Shown here: piece by piece, positions 8,692 through 18,476 of the stretch
Layout of the letters: each line of letters begins with the position of its first letter
How positions within the stretch are numbered: the first letter of the stretch is position 1
Assembly (NCBI GenBank): GCA_028714615.1
Contig: JAQTMA010000006.1
Coordinates: forward strand, 1 to 57,162
Reading direction: 5' to 3'
Source: Anaerolineaceae bacterium
GTDB lineage: Bacteria > Chloroflexota > Anaerolineae > Anaerolineales > Anaerolineaceae
Length of the DNA: 57,162 nucleotides
Notes under the pieces: model-generated
The model's database searches: none
What the model was told of the DNA's origin: nothing
The model's input: the letters and a program-made list of their open reading frames with translations, nothing else
Made by a program: the position numbers and the translations under genes

Positions 8692-9125
8692 TGGTCCCCG
8701 AATGGCTTAGCCGTTTCGCGATATCCGGGGGGATTCTCTTCCTCGGATGGGCGCTATTTCATGGCGTTCAACGCCTGACAATATCTCGGGCCAGGAAGCT
8801 GACCCACTTACTCGAAGGCATACACTCAGGAGTACCAACCATCGTCTATTTTACAACCCCCGATTGTATGGCTTGTAAGATGGCCCAACAGCCTGCAATC
8901 GAACAGTTGAAAGAAATCTTGGGGGGTCAATTGCAAGTGATCCAGATTGACGCGTACGAAAACCCGGATATGGCCAAAGAATGGGGGGTACTCAGTGTCC
9001 CTACCACTTTCATTCTCGATCCACAAGGCATCCCTCGCCAGGTGAATCATGGTATGACCCCGGCTAGAATATTACGCGAACAAATTTATCCTTCTGAAAG
9101 GTCACGCACGGTGAAAGTGGATTAA
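8691..9125 (+). CDS. Membrane-anchored thioredoxin-like protein
   Basis: A 144-residue protein with one N-terminal membrane segment (about residues 8-25) and a thioredoxin fold. The redox motif is CMAC within YFTTPDCMACKMAQ, unlike the classical CGPC, and the cis-Pro loop is SVPTTF. It is probably anchored with its thioredoxin domain on one face of the membrane; the side is not decided. It starts inside the stop codon of the DUF4395 gene. The pair may reduce or oxidise thiols in sulfur assimilation. Confidence 0.82.
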   Translation: MVPEWLSRFAISGGILFLGWALFHGVQRLTISRARKLTHLLEGIHSGVPTIVYFTTPDCMACKMAQQPAIEQLKEILGGQLQVIQIDAYENPDMAKEWGVLSVPTTFILDPQGIPRQVNHGMTPARILREQIYPSERSRTVKVD

Positions 9126-9148
9126 CGTCCAATAAAATGTAGTTTTTC

Positions 9149-9299
9149 TCATGTCCTTGTCGCAATCCAGGCGGCGACCAGCTCTCGGTTCACCCGTTTG
9201 ATCTTTGTGAATGAACGCCGCAGACCCTCATCTCGGATTTTCGAGACCTGCTCCTGGAGGAGGGTATGGGCGTTTTCCAAAACGACCAGGGACTGCCGG
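9149..9299 (-). pseudogene. Remnant of a TPR/ATPase regulator C terminus
   Basis: On the minus strand this stretch reads LVVLENAHTLLQEQVSKIRD..LRRSF and ends ELVAAWIATRT before a stop. This is the usual C-terminal repeat of large tetratricopeptide regulator proteins common in Chloroflexota. Nothing upstream encodes the rest. It abuts, in another frame, the gene remnant at 9300-9366. Confidence 0.5.
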
Positions 9300-9366
9300 T
9301 CGCCAGAAACCCGTTCACCAGTTCCGGAGTATAGGTAAAACCCCCTCCGATTACCATCACTTTCAT
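9300..9366 (-). pseudogene. Remnant of a GH4-type glycosidase N terminus
   Basis: The minus strand starts MKVMVIGGGFTYTPELVNGF, the typical NAD-binding start of GH4 6-phospho-glycosidases, and loses similarity after about 22 residues. It sits back to back with another gene fragment, so two genes were fused and lost by deletion. The same stretch could be an N-terminal piece of another Rossmann enzyme, but STYTPE-like wording is characteristic. Confidence 0.5.
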
Positions 9367-9530
9367 AACTCCACCACCTCTTCTGTCAGGGTAGATATGT
9401 AAGCTACTTCAATGATCTGAAGGGTGATACATTACTTGCCCGGATAATTCCATTGGGTGTCTCTTTCACCCCACGCTTGCATTATAGTCATTTTGGTGAG
9501 AGGTTGTGTCTGATTCTCAAAGAAAGTATA

Positions 9531-9559
9531 TTGACAAACAGAAATAGTATTGCTATAAT
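9531..9559 (+). promoter_or_regulatory. Consensus sigma-70 promoter of the glucan operon
   Basis: TTGACA (9531-9536), 17 bases and TATAAT (9554-9559) match the sigma-70 consensus exactly. It lies about 90 bp before the GH94 gene and is the only strong promoter seen ahead of the 13 co-directional genes to 32846. Confidence 0.88.
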
Positions 9560-9564
9560 AATTA

Positions 9565-9576
9565 TGAAACGTTTCA
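9565..9576. promoter_or_regulatory. LacI-family operator at the transcription start
   Basis: TGAAACGTTTCA is a perfect 12-bp palindrome with the central CG of LacI/GalR-family operators. It covers the predicted start of transcription 6 bases after the -10 box, where a bound repressor would block initiation. The LacI protein encoded at 26028 in the same operon is the obvious candidate. Confidence 0.82.
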
Positions 9577-9651
9577 CTTAACCATATTTACGCTCAAATC
9601 AATTAACAACAGTAATATTTCATATTTCAACCGATCTTTGGGTGGAGCGAA

Positions 9652-12039
9652 ATGACTAAGGTGTTCGAGAGTGCCTATGGTTATTTTTCGGAAGATGGGA
9701 AAGAATATGTAATTACGACTCCCATTACGCCCAGGCCCTGGGGCAATATCATCAGCAATGGGGATTACGGGATGATGATTTCCCAGACCGGGTCCGGGTA
9801 TAGTTGGCGCGGGAATGCAGGGCAAAATCGAATCACCCGTTCGTTTCAGGATCTGATCAAGGACAATTGGGGGAAGTATTTTTATATTCGCGATTTAAAG
9901 AGGGGTGTATATTGGTCGGCCACCTACAAACCAGTGATGCACTCCTACCATGATTTTTCGGTTGTCCACGGGATTGGTTACTCCAGGTTTATCCAGCAAG
10001 TTGAAGAAATAAAAAGCGAATTAACCGTCTTTGTGACCGCCAAAGATCCGGTTGAGGTCTTCCAGCTCAAACTTACCAATGAAAGTAATGAGGCGCGGGA
10101 GCTCGATATCACCTCTTACGCCGAGTGGTCATTGGGATTTGCGCCGGATGAACACCGGGAGTTCCACAAGTTATTTATCCAGACATCCGCCGATATCGCG
10201 GGGAGAACGATTACCGCCCGCAAATGCCTATGGGGTTTCCCGGACGATAAGGGCAGGCACAACAATACTTCCTGGCCATACACCGCGTTTATGTCGGTCA
10301 GTGAACCATTAAAATCATTCGACTGCGATAAAGAAACATTTATCGGAATGTATCACAACGATGATCACCCGAAGGCTATGACGGATGTGTCCCTGAGTGG
10401 GAGAAGCGGCAGATTAACCGATGCCATTGCCGCTTTACAGGTGATGGTGAATTTGGAACCACGTGAAACAAAAACGGTCGTCTTCACCTTGGGCATTGCC
10501 GAAGACGGCAAGGAGGAGACGGCTGAATTAATCGAACGCTATACTGCTGAGGAGCCAAGTGAACGGGCTCTGCAGGATGTCAAAGACCTCTGGTCACGCT
10601 TTATTGATAGCGAGAGAGTAGAAACGCCGGATGTCGCCTTAAATATCATGACCAATACCTGGTTGAAATACCAGTCGATCTCCTGCCGCTTGTGGGGGAA
10701 ATCCGCTCTCTATCAAGTATCAGCCGGAATTGGTTTTCGAGACCAGTTACAAGACAGCCAGATTTTCCTGGTTAGCGAACCGGAATATACGAAAAAGCAG
10801 TTGTTGATGCATGCCGCGCAGCAGTTCATCGAGGGCGATGTCCTTCACTGGTGGTTCTCCATCAAGGGCGGCGGCCCCCGGACGAACTGCTCGGACGATT
10901 TACTCTGGTTGCCTTTTATCCTGGATTCATACTTGAAAGAGACCAATGATTTTTGTATATTAGATGAAACGATTCCTTATCTAAACGGTCCGGCAGAGAC
11001 TCTTTATGATCACTGCAAGCGGGCAATCGAACGGTCATTCTCGCGTTTTTCGCCAAGAGGGGTTCCGTTAATGGGCGATCACGATTGGAATGATGGATTG
11101 AGCGCCGTTGGAACGCTGATGAAGGGAGAAAGTTTTTGGGTTGCCGAGTTCTTATACATGATCCTCGGCAATTTTATTCCGGTTGCCAGGCAGCGCGCCG
11201 ACGATCGTTTTGCCGAACGGTGCGAAACGGTGCGCCAAAACGTCAAAGATGCCTTGAACCGTTATGGTTGGGATGGTGAATGGTATTTGCAAGCAACCAC
11301 CGATGACGGTTTGTTATTGGGCTCAAAGCAAAATGATGAGGGCAAGATTTTCTTGATGCCGAATACCTGGGCCGTCATCAGCGGTGCGGCCGGTCTCCAA
11401 CGTTCAAAAACTGCTATGGCTTCCGTAACGAAATACTTATTGAGAGATTATGGAACGCTGCTGAATTATCCAGCATTTACGAAGCCTCGCCCCGATATCG
11501 GTTATGTTACCCGGTACGCCCCGGGTCTGCGCGAAAATGGGGGAGTATACACACATGCAGCCACCTGGTCTGTTTGGGCGTACACCCTGGTTGATCAACC
11601 GGAGCTGGCCTATCAAGCTTATCGGAGAATTTGCCCGCCGAACAGAAGCAAAGATATCGATACCTATAAGGCGGAACCCTACGTTACCCCCGGCAACATT
11701 GACGGCCCGTTGAGCGAATACTATGGCCGGGGTGGATGGACGTGGTATACCGGCTCATCGCAATGGTTGCACCGCGTTGCAACTCACTGGATATTGGGTA
11801 TCCGGCCACAGGCATTTGGTTTACTGGTCGATCCATCCATCCCACCCGATTGGCCAGGGTTTAAAGTGACGCGCAAATTCCGTAATGCTATCTATCAAAT
11901 CGAGGTCAGAAACCCCGAACATGCCTGTAAAGGGGTGAAATCGGTGACAGTCGATGGAGTATCCCAGGATAGTAACATTATCCCGGTATTTAATGATGGG
12001 CAAACCCATGCCGTTGAGATCGTGATGGGGAACGGCTAA
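9652..12039 (+). CDS. GH94 family glycoside phosphorylase
   Basis: A 795-residue GH94 protein: N-terminal beta-sandwich (to about residue 280), helical linker, (alpha/alpha)6 barrel and C-terminal beta domain. The barrel holds GFRDQLQD (Asp364 and Asp368), the catalytic-acid region of the family, then EGDVLHWW, RTNCSDDLLWLPF and DHDWNDG. GH94 enzymes use phosphate to release glucose 1-phosphate from beta-linked disaccharides or oligosaccharides. The length fits disaccharide phosphorylases rather than the roughly 1100-residue 1,2-beta-oligoglucan phosphorylases. No signal peptide, so it is cytosolic. It is the first gene of the operon. Sophorose or short sophoro-oligosaccharides are inferred from the GH144 neighbours; cellobiose or cellobionate remain possible. 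Confidence 0.88.
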   Translation: MTKVFESAYGYFSEDGKEYVITTPITPRPWGNIISNGDYGMMISQTGSGYSWRGNAGQNRITRSFQDLIKDNWGKYFYIRDLKRGVYWSATYKPVMHSYHDFSVVHGIGYSRFIQQVEEIKSELTVFVTAKDPVEVFQLKLTNESNEARELDITSYAEWSLGFAPDEHREFHKLFIQTSADIAGRTITARKCLWGFPDDKGRHNNTSWPYTAFMSVSEPLKSFDCDKETFIGMYHNDDHPKAMTDVSLSGRSGRLTDAIAALQVMVNLEPRETKTVVFTLGIAEDGKEETAELIERYTAEEPSERALQDVKDLWSRFIDSERVETPDVALNIMTNTWLKYQSISCRLWGKSALYQVSAGIGFRDQLQDSQIFLVSEPEYTKKQLLMHAAQQFIEGDVLHWWFSIKGGGPRTNCSDDLLWLPFILDSYLKETNDFCILDETIPYLNGPAETLYDHCKRAIERSFSRFSPRGVPLMGDHDWNDGLSAVGTLMKGESFWVAEFLYMILGNFIPVARQRADDRFAERCETVRQNVKDALNRYGWDGEWYLQATTDDGLLLGSKQNDEGKIFLMPNTWAVISGAAGLQRSKTAMASVTKYLLRDYGTLLNYPAFTKPRPDIGYVTRYAPGLRENGGVYTHAATWSVWAYTLVDQPELAYQAYRRICPPNRSKDIDTYKAEPYVTPGNIDGPLSEYYGRGGWTWYTGSSQWLHRVATHWILGIRPQAFGLLVDPSIPPDWPGFKVTRKFRNAIYQIEVRNPEHACKGVKSVTVDGVSQDSNIIPVFNDGQTHAVEIVMGNG

Positions 12040-12160
12040 GCAAAACATTGATCGAAACGTGGCTTGATTAGAAAGGAGGCGCCATTGGGGGTCGGTAATC
12101 CATTAAACAGTAACCCATTTGTTTCCACACTTGACTAAAACCAACAAGAGGAGAAAAGGG

Positions 12161-13627
12161 ATGAAAAGCTATACAAAGTTGACCATTTTAATGATTGTAG
12201 CAGCCTTTGCCGCAAGCCTTTTCGGATGCTCCGCGCAGCCTGCTGCCACCCAACCAACCGCTACCGTCGCTAGCCAGGTCGAACCGACCCAACCGGCACC
12301 AACGACGGCCCCCGAGGTAAAACCCACTGTGCCGCCGGCGCCAACGGAGACATCTGCACCCAAGGCAGTCACGCTGACCTATGCGAACTGGAATCTGGGA
12401 ACTGAAGCTGAGAATAACATCCAAAGGCAGATGATTAAAGCCTATACAGACGTACACCCCAATGTGACCGTCAAGTTAGTGGATATGTCCGATCCTAACA
12501 AACAGGGTTGGGATGGTCTTCTGACAGCCTATGCCGCGAAAGGCGCGCTGCCCGATGTCTTTATGGCGAACAACGTTCCTCTGTACGTCCAGAACGGGTG
12601 GCTAGCTGATCTGACAGACATAACGAAAAATGATGCGGATTGGAAGTTCATTCCCAAACCCTTACAAGATGCATTTACCTACTCGGGCAAAATCCTTGCC
12701 CTACCTGCCGGCCAGTTCATCATGGGCTATTTCGTCAATCAAGATTTGTACGATGCCGCCAACCTGACTGCCCCAGAATATGGCGTTTCGGTCGATGATT
12801 TCTTCAAAGTTGCCAAATCGCTGACCAATGTCCCCAAAGGCATTCTGGGTCTGGATGAACAATTCCCCATTGAGGGATGGTATCCCAGTACGCAGGACAG
12901 CAATTTGAAGTACTACAGCTTCGACGGAACCAAGATGAATTACAACTCCGCCGCATTCAAAGCTGCCGTTGCCAAAACCACCGAGATGATCCCGTATACC
13001 TGGCAAGGACTGACCCCGGAGAAACAAAAGAACTTCAAATCGAAGGGTCCGTGGGAAATGTTCGCAAACCAGGAAGTCGGTGTACGTTGGGATGCTTCTT
13101 GGGCAATCGGAGACCTGGTGAAAAACGCCAAATTCAACTGGGATTTCGTAGGGATTCCTGGCGGTAACCAATGCATCGTCTTCGACGCAATGGTTGTGTC
13201 AAAGACAGCCCCAGACGTTCAAGAAGCCTATAATTTCGCCAAATGGATGACATTCTCTACCGAGTCCTATAAGAAACAGGCTGAACTGGCTAAGGCATTG
13301 GGTTCTGCACCCAATTTGCCCATCGCGGTCGATCCTGCCTCTCTTGCGCTTTTCAAAACATTCGTGGATAAACCGGGTGTCAACAAAGCGCTGGATAACC
13401 TGGACAAGAGCTTACTCGAATCCCTCGCGAAGGTCGTTCCCGGCTATATCAATGCCCGCTGGGAAGGGAAACCAGGTATTGACATCGGCACAGATAAAGA
13501 TGTCAACATCGGGTACATGCTCGATAATGCACCTTCTGGCAAATTCAAATTCGAAGACTATTCTGCAAAACTGGAAGAGTTTGCGAATAAGATCATGACG
13601 GATGCTTCCGCCGCAGTGAACAAGTAG
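12161..13627 (+). CDS. Sugar ABC transporter substrate-binding lipoprotein
   Basis: A 488-residue family-1 extracellular solute-binding protein. The start ATG 12161 follows GAGGAG and gives a short signal peptide with lipobox LFGC (Cys about residue 24). A Thr/Pro/Ala linker runs to about residue 67, and the binding domain begins LTYANWNLGTEAE. Later motifs such as LPDVFMANNVPLYVQNGWLADLTD and FVGIPGG are typical of oligosaccharide-binding proteins. It should feed one of the permease pairs downstream. A strong hairpin follows the stop codon. Confidence 0.9.
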   Translation: MKSYTKLTILMIVAAFAASLFGCSAQPAATQPTATVASQVEPTQPAPTTAPEVKPTVPPAPTETSAPKAVTLTYANWNLGTEAENNIQRQMIKAYTDVHPNVTVKLVDMSDPNKQGWDGLLTAYAAKGALPDVFMANNVPLYVQNGWLADLTDITKNDADWKFIPKPLQDAFTYSGKILALPAGQFIMGYFVNQDLYDAANLTAPEYGVSVDDFFKVAKSLTNVPKGILGLDEQFPIEGWYPSTQDSNLKYYSFDGTKMNYNSAAFKAAVAKTTEMIPYTWQGLTPEKQKNFKSKGPWEMFANQEVGVRWDASWAIGDLVKNAKFNWDFVGIPGGNQCIVFDAMVVSKTAPDVQEAYNFAKWMTFSTESYKKQAELAKALGSAPNLPIAVDPASLALFKTFVDKPGVNKALDNLDKSLLESLAKVVPGYINARWEGKPGIDIGTDKDVNIGYMLDNAPSGKFKFEDYSAKLEEFANKIMTDASAAVNK

Positions 13628-13639
13628 GGTAGAAAAAAA

Positions 13640-13673
13640 ATAAAGGGCGTTGTGAAACCACAACGCCCTTTAT
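13640..13673 (+). promoter_or_regulatory. 15-bp hairpin after the binding-protein gene
   Basis: ATAAAGGGCGTTGTG (13640-13654) pairs perfectly with 13659-13673 around loop AAAC. On the plus strand it is not followed by a T-run, so it is probably a partial terminator or an RNA-stabilising stem that raises binding-protein yield. On the minus strand it would be a good terminator (T8 follows), but no minus-strand gene needs it. Confidence 0.65.
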
Positions 13674-13700
13674 CATCAGATATGAGTTGGACATAAAAAT

Positions 13701-16610
13701 ATGGATATGCCGTTGAAATTTGCGAAATTTCTAAGGTTATCCGGGGCAGTCATCATCTTGTTATCGGTGATGCCATCATCGGTGCATGCAGAATGGACGG
13801 GAAACCGTCATCCTGAAGTCGCCAACCACCCAATCCGATCTGATAGTATTACGGACAGCGGAAATGAAATCGAGGTGCGCGCGGATTCATTCGGGTTGCC
13901 TCTTTCCGCAGATAAAATCGCCGGCTTATACTCGAAACCGAGCATATACCTCCACCAAAACGAGAGTATTTCCTTTACTGCTTTGATTGCAGATGATGGC
14001 CCATATACCATCTCATTCGATTTGGCCGCCCCCGCGTCGGTCATCAATCAACCAGAAGGACAACTGTCGGTTGATGGGGCATTTCCTTCATCTGATGCCC
14101 AGGGAATGGTTTTCCCGATTTACTATAAGAACAGCACCGAAGTCTTCCCGTTAGACAGATATGGGAATGAAGCTTTGCCCCGCCAGGAAAGGTTGATCCG
14201 TTGGACGAGAGTTTCCTTGAGGGATGTGAATTTCGGGCAGAAATATGCCGTGCAATTAAAACTAACCAAAGGGCAGCATCAGTTTGAGTTCAAATTAACC
14301 AAAGAATCCATTTTCTTGGGTAGCATTTATCTCGACCGATTCTCAAAGGATCCCGATTACAACCAGTACCTGAAAGACAACCCGGCTCGTGATTATTCAG
14401 GCGCCCCCATCGTAATCGAAGCAGAACATTCTTCGTATAAAAATGACACCTCCATTCGGCCTACCAGTAACCGCAGCTTTACCGTTACACCATATGACAC
14501 CTACCGGCTCTTATTGAACAGCCTCGGTGGTGAAGCATGGAAGCGCAGCGGAACGACTGTATATTATGAATTTAACGTTCCTGAAGACGGCTTGTATAGT
14601 ATCACCCTGCGTGCCCTTCAGAACTTTAAAAACAATTTTACTGTTTTTCGAAGGATCCTGGTCAATGATACTGTTTTATTTGATCAGTTGAACGAGGTCG
14701 CCTTCAGTTATTCTCCTGATTGGACAAACGTCTTGTTGGGTGGCAACACACCCTACAAGATTTATTTAAAAAAAGGAACCAACGTTCTCGGAGTAGAAGC
14801 GAATAGTTCTCCGTATTTTGCGCCGATTGAGAAAATCAAGAAAGTTTTGGTTGATATCAATACCCTTGCTTTGGAGATTAAAAAACTAACCGGGAACCAG
14901 GTTGATGTTAATAAGGACTGGGTACTTTCTGATTACATCCCGGACGTTAAAGAGCGATTGATCGCGATTGCGGATGATTTGGCGATTGACAAGGATGTGT
15001 TAACATCGATTAACCAAGGCAGCGGCTCCCAAGAAATTCTTGCATACCAATTGGCCATCGACAACATCCGGTCGTTGGCTAAAGATCCCGATAAGATCCC
15101 CATTCACATGAATCTTTTTTCGGAAGGATCGGGGTCCGCCGCCCAATTGCTTGCCAATCTCCTGCCCTCATTGCAAGATCAGCCGCTCGCTGTAGATAAA
15201 ATCTACATCCATTCGCCCGAAACGGTACCCGCTCAGGTCAACCTGCCGTTTTTTACTTCCTTTATTGAGGGGTTCAAACGCTTCATCAACTCATTCAAAC
15301 CGGATCCATACCAATCCATCCAGGCCGATAAAAACGAGCTTAGCGTTTGGGTAAATCGTCCACGCCAGTATGTCGATTTGCTGCAATCGATCACCGATGA
15401 AACCTTCACGAAAGATACGGGTATCAAAGTTAAGTTCTCGATTATGCCCAATGAGTCGAAACTGGTGCTCGCCAATGCCGCCGGTATCCAGCCGGATATT
15501 GCCTTGGGTGTCAGTACGCAAATTCCGTACGATTTAGCAATTCGCAATGCACTAAAAGATCTGCGATCATTTCCCGACTTTGATTCGTACATTAAGGTTT
15601 ATTCCCCTGGAGCCCTGCTAAGCTACATTATTAATGATTCCGTCTATGCCCTTCCCGAAACTCAAGATTTCTGGGTTACTTATTATCGGAAAGACATCAT
15701 GGATTCATTGGGGTTGCCGATACCGAAAACCTGGAATCAGGTGATTGAAATTTTGCCAGAACTGCAAAGGTATGGCATGAATTACAACACGCTTCTATCC
15801 AGCGGCAGCGGGGCTAAAGGCTATTTGGCCACTGCGCCCTATCTATTTAACTATGGCGCGCATCTGTACAGTCCAGATGGTTTTTCAACCGGATTAGACA
15901 GTGATGCAGCCATTACCGCCATGAAATTTATGGCCGAGAGTTTCACTAAGTACGGCATGCCGCTGACGACTGCAAGCTTCTACAATAGTTTCCGTTATGG
16001 TAGTGTCCCCATCGGTGTATCTAACTTTGAAACCTATGTCAAGTTGATGACAGCAGCTCCGGAATTAAAGGGCTTATGGGGGATTGATTTATATCCGGCA
16101 ACCGTGTTACCAGATGGAACCCAAAACCGGTATGCGACCGGTTCTGCTCAAGCATGTATTATGTTTGAGAAGACCGCTAAACCGAACGAAGCGTGGAAGT
16201 TTCTCAAATGGTGGATGTCTACGGAAACCCAAACAGATTACCAGCAGCAATTGATCCTAAACTACGGTCCGGAGTACATCTGGAATTCTGCCAACGTGGA
16301 GGCGTTTAAGGCCTTATCGATCCCGCAGGAGCATAAAGACGTGATTTTACAGCAATGGCAATGGATCCAAGAACCGGTCAAACTTCCAGGTAGTTACATG
16401 GAGGAAAGAGAACTGAGTAATGCCTGGAATAAAATCGTATTTGAAGGGGTCAATCCACGGGTAGCTATTGATAGCTCAATCATCATCATTAATCGCGAAA
16501 TCACCCGAAAAATGGTGGAGTTCGGATATCTCCAAAATGGCAACAAAGTGAAGGAATTTAAAATTCCAACGATTGACACCGTCAAGAGGTGGATGGACAA
16601 TGCTAAATGA
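13701..16610 (+). CDS. Giant (969-aa) solute-binding protein with N-terminal beta domains
   Basis: A signal peptide (about residues 1-30, cleavage after VHA, no lipobox cysteine) precedes two beta-rich carbohydrate-binding-like regions (about residues 35-220 and 230-400), seen as [13 protein letters not shown] and [12 protein letters not shown] helical connector runs to about 540. A family-1 binding domain follows (about 548-965; [42 protein letters not shown]). Usual binding proteins have 400-500 residues. Similar oversized proteins occur with DUF5696 and Yip1 partners in Paenibacillus-type loci. Its stop overlaps the next permease start by 11 bp. Binding of a long glucan chain is inferred. 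Confidence 0.85.
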   Translation: MDMPLKFAKFLRLSGAVIILLSVMPSSVHAEWTGNRHPEVANHPIRSDSITDSGNEIEVRADSFGLPLSADKIAGLYSKPSIYLHQNESISFTALIADDGPYTISFDLAAPASVINQPEGQLSVDGAFPSSDAQGMVFPIYYKNSTEVFPLDRYGNEALPRQERLIRWTRVSLRDVNFGQKYAVQLKLTKGQHQFEFKLTKESIFLGSIYLDRFSKDPDYNQYLKDNPARDYSGAPIVIEAEHSSYKNDTSIRPTSNRSFTVTPYDTYRLLLNSLGGEAWKRSGTTVYYEFNVPEDGLYSITLRALQNFKNNFTVFRRILVNDTVLFDQLNEVAFSYSPDWTNVLLGGNTPYKIYLKKGTNVLGVEANSSPYFAPIEKIKKVLVDINTLALEIKKLTGNQVDVNKDWVLSDYIPDVKERLIAIADDLAIDKDVLTSINQGSGSQEILAYQLAIDNIRSLAKDPDKIPIHMNLFSEGSGSAAQLLANLLPSLQDQPLAVDKIYIHSPETVPAQVNLPFFTSFIEGFKRFINSFKPDPYQSIQADKNELSVWVNRPRQYVDLLQSITDETFTKDTGIKVKFSIMPNESKLVLANAAGIQPDIALGVSTQIPYDLAIRNALKDLRSFPDFDSYIKVYSPGALLSYIINDSVYALPETQDFWVTYYRKDIMDSLGLPIPKTWNQVIEILPELQRYGMNYNTLLSSGSGAKGYLATAPYLFNYGAHLYSPDGFSTGLDSDAAITAMKFMAESFTKYGMPLTTASFYNSFRYGSVPIGVSNFETYVKLMTAAPELKGLWGIDLYPATVLPDGTQNRYATGSAQACIMFEKTAKPNEAWKFLKWWMSTETQTDYQQQLILNYGPEYIWNSANVEAFKALSIPQEHKDVILQQWQWIQEPVKLPGSYMEERELSNAWNKIVFEGVNPRVAIDSSIIIINREITRKMVEFGYLQNGNKVKEFKIPTIDTVKRWMDNAK

Positions 16611-17562
16611 CAAAGCATCAGTAAGGGGAAACCTATTCAGTAATAAAACTACAGAATTGGAGAGCCCTTTTAGAAAATGGCTCAATAAAGAAGGGAGCGC
16701 CTATGGCTTTGTAGCAATGTACGCGCTTCTCTTTATTGTTTTTATCGTGATTCCTGTACTCGTGGCCTTCTTGCTGTCGTTTACCAATTTCGATTCGATC
16801 CAATTCCCCAAATTTATCGGTTTAAAGAATTACGTCACCCTGCTCACGCAAGACGACATATTCATGAAATATGTATTACCAAACACTATAGAATTTGCGG
16901 TGATCGTAGGTCCGGGAGGTTATGTCCTCTCATTTTTACTTGCCTGGATGTTAGCTCAGCTCCCCAAGCTACCCCGTACGATTTTTGCTCTGATTCTGTA
17001 TTCCCCTTCCATGACATCCGGAGTTGCTATGGCAGTCGTATGGCTGACCTTATTCAGCGGCGACCAGACCGGCTACCTGAATAGCCTCTTGTTAAATATG
17101 AATCTCATCCAGGAGCCCATACAATGGCTTCAATCTCCCCAATACTTAATGACGATGATGATCATTGTCACTTTGTGGAGCAGCGCGGGAATTGGTTTTC
17201 TGGCCATGCTTGCCGGCGTTTTGGAAATCAATCCCGAACTATATGAAGCCGGCAGCCTGGACGGTATTAGCAACCGTTTCCAGGAAATCATGAATATAAC
17301 CATCCCCTCCATGAAGCCGCAAATGTTATTCGGAGCCGTGATGGCGATTGTAGGTACCTTTCAGGCGGGCGCGATCGGGGTAACCCTCTCTGGTGGTAAC
17401 CCGACACCTCAATATGCGGGCCAATTGATAGTCAACCATATTGAGGATTATGGCTTCTTGAGGTATGAGATGGGTTACGCTGCTGCGGTTTCAGTCGTAC
17501 TTCTGCTCATGGTCCTGTTGTTTGCCAGGCTGGCAACCAAATTATTCGGAAGTGAAGGTTAG
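16600..17562 (+). CDS. Sugar ABC transporter permease, MalF-like (pair 1)
   Basis: A 320-residue permease with six hydrophobic segments. The cytoplasmic coupling loop reads [25 protein letters not shown] (about residue 215), the EAA motif. ATG 16600 follows AGAGGTGG; upstream in-frame TTG 16573 is unlikely. It pairs with the next gene to form the membrane channel. No ATPase gene is nearby, so a shared MsmK-like ATPase elsewhere is expected. Confidence 0.92.
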   Translation: MLNDKASVRGNLFSNKTTELESPFRKWLNKEGSAYGFVAMYALLFIVFIVIPVLVAFLLSFTNFDSIQFPKFIGLKNYVTLLTQDDIFMKYVLPNTIEFAVIVGPGGYVLSFLLAWMLAQLPKLPRTIFALILYSPSMTSGVAMAVVWLTLFSGDQTGYLNSLLLNMNLIQEPIQWLQSPQYLMTMMIIVTLWSSAGIGFLAMLAGVLEINPELYEAGSLDGISNRFQEIMNITIPSMKPQMLFGAVMAIVGTFQAGAIGVTLSGGNPTPQYAGQLIVNHIEDYGFLRYEMGYAAAVSVVLLLMVLLFARLATKLFGSEG

Positions 17563-17570
17563 GCGAAGCT

Positions 17571-18476
17571 ATGAGAAAGAAAATGTTTAAACGCTTTTCC
17601 GGGCTTCACAATAGTGGCATTAATCCAAAAGGCTTTCACACCAGCCAAATCGGGTTTTATCTTATTCTTCTGCCCCTATCGATTTTCATGCTCCTGCCGG
17701 TCGTGTTTATATTCTCGAATGCATTAAAACCCCCGGACGAATTGTTTGCCTATCCGCCAAGCTTTTTTGTCATTAGTCCAACCTTCAAGAACTTCATGGA
17801 CTTGTTTACGAAAATGTCGAATTCCGGTGTTCCTGTAAGCCGTTACTTGTTTAACAGCATCGTCATCACCATAGTCACGATTGCCGCCTCGATCCTGGTG
17901 TCCACAACGGCAGCTTATGCCTTATCGAAAAAACGCTTTAAGCTGAAAAAGGCTCTCTTCGCTATCAATACCGTGGCATTAATGTTCGTACCCATTGCAG
18001 TCACGATCCCCAGGTTTTTGGTCATTCGGAATTTAAATCTGATCGATACTTTCACGGTTCACATTTTGCCGGGGTTGGCATTACCGGTGGGTTTGTTCTT
18101 AATTAAACAGTTCATTGATGGCATCCCGGATGATGTGATCGAAGCGGCTCAGATTGATGGGGCGTCTGATGTGTCCATTTATACGCGGATCATTATTCCG
18201 ATGATCATTCCTGCGATCGCCACGATTGGCATTTTGACTTTTCAGGCTACCTGGAACAATGCTGAAGTATCAACGCTGTATATCAACACGGATAGCCTGA
18301 AAACTTTCGCGTTTTATCTTTCTACATTGACTTCAACTGCTGCAGGTACGAATGTTGTTGCCGGCCAGGGAATTGCCGCGGCTGCCGCACTGATCATGTT
18401 CTTACCCAACCTGATCATCTTTTTACTCTTACAAAGCAGAGTAATGAGCACAATGGCGCACTCAGGTCTAAAATAA
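17571..18476 (+). CDS. Sugar ABC transporter permease, MalG-like (pair 1)
   Basis: A 301-residue permease with six membrane segments and the EAA-loop [25 protein letters not shown] (about residue 190). It follows its partner by 8 bp, and its stop codon overlaps the start of the next gene (TAATG). MalG-like proteins sit as the second permease in carbohydrate importers. Confidence 0.92.
   Translation: MRKKMFKRFSGLHNSGINPKGFHTSQIGFYLILLPLSIFMLLPVVFIFSNALKPPDELFAYPPSFFVISPTFKNFMDLFTKMSNSGVPVSRYLFNSIVITIVTIAASILVSTTAAYALSKKRFKLKKALFAINTVALMFVPIAVTIPRFLVIRNLNLIDTFTVHILPGLALPVGLFLIKQFIDGIPDDVIEAAQIDGASDVSIYTRIIIPMIIPAIATIGILTFQATWNNAEVSTLYINTDSLKTFAFYLSTLTSTAAGTNVVAGQGIAAAAALIMFLPNLIIFLLLQSRVMSTMAHSGLK

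Noticed and set aside
12071..12120. AGGAGG-like site after GH94
   Set aside because: No start codon with a credible frame follows; the real binding-protein start has its own site at 12150.
13640..13673. Transcription terminator splitting the operon
   Set aside because: There is no U-run on the coding strand, and no new promoter is visible before the next gene.
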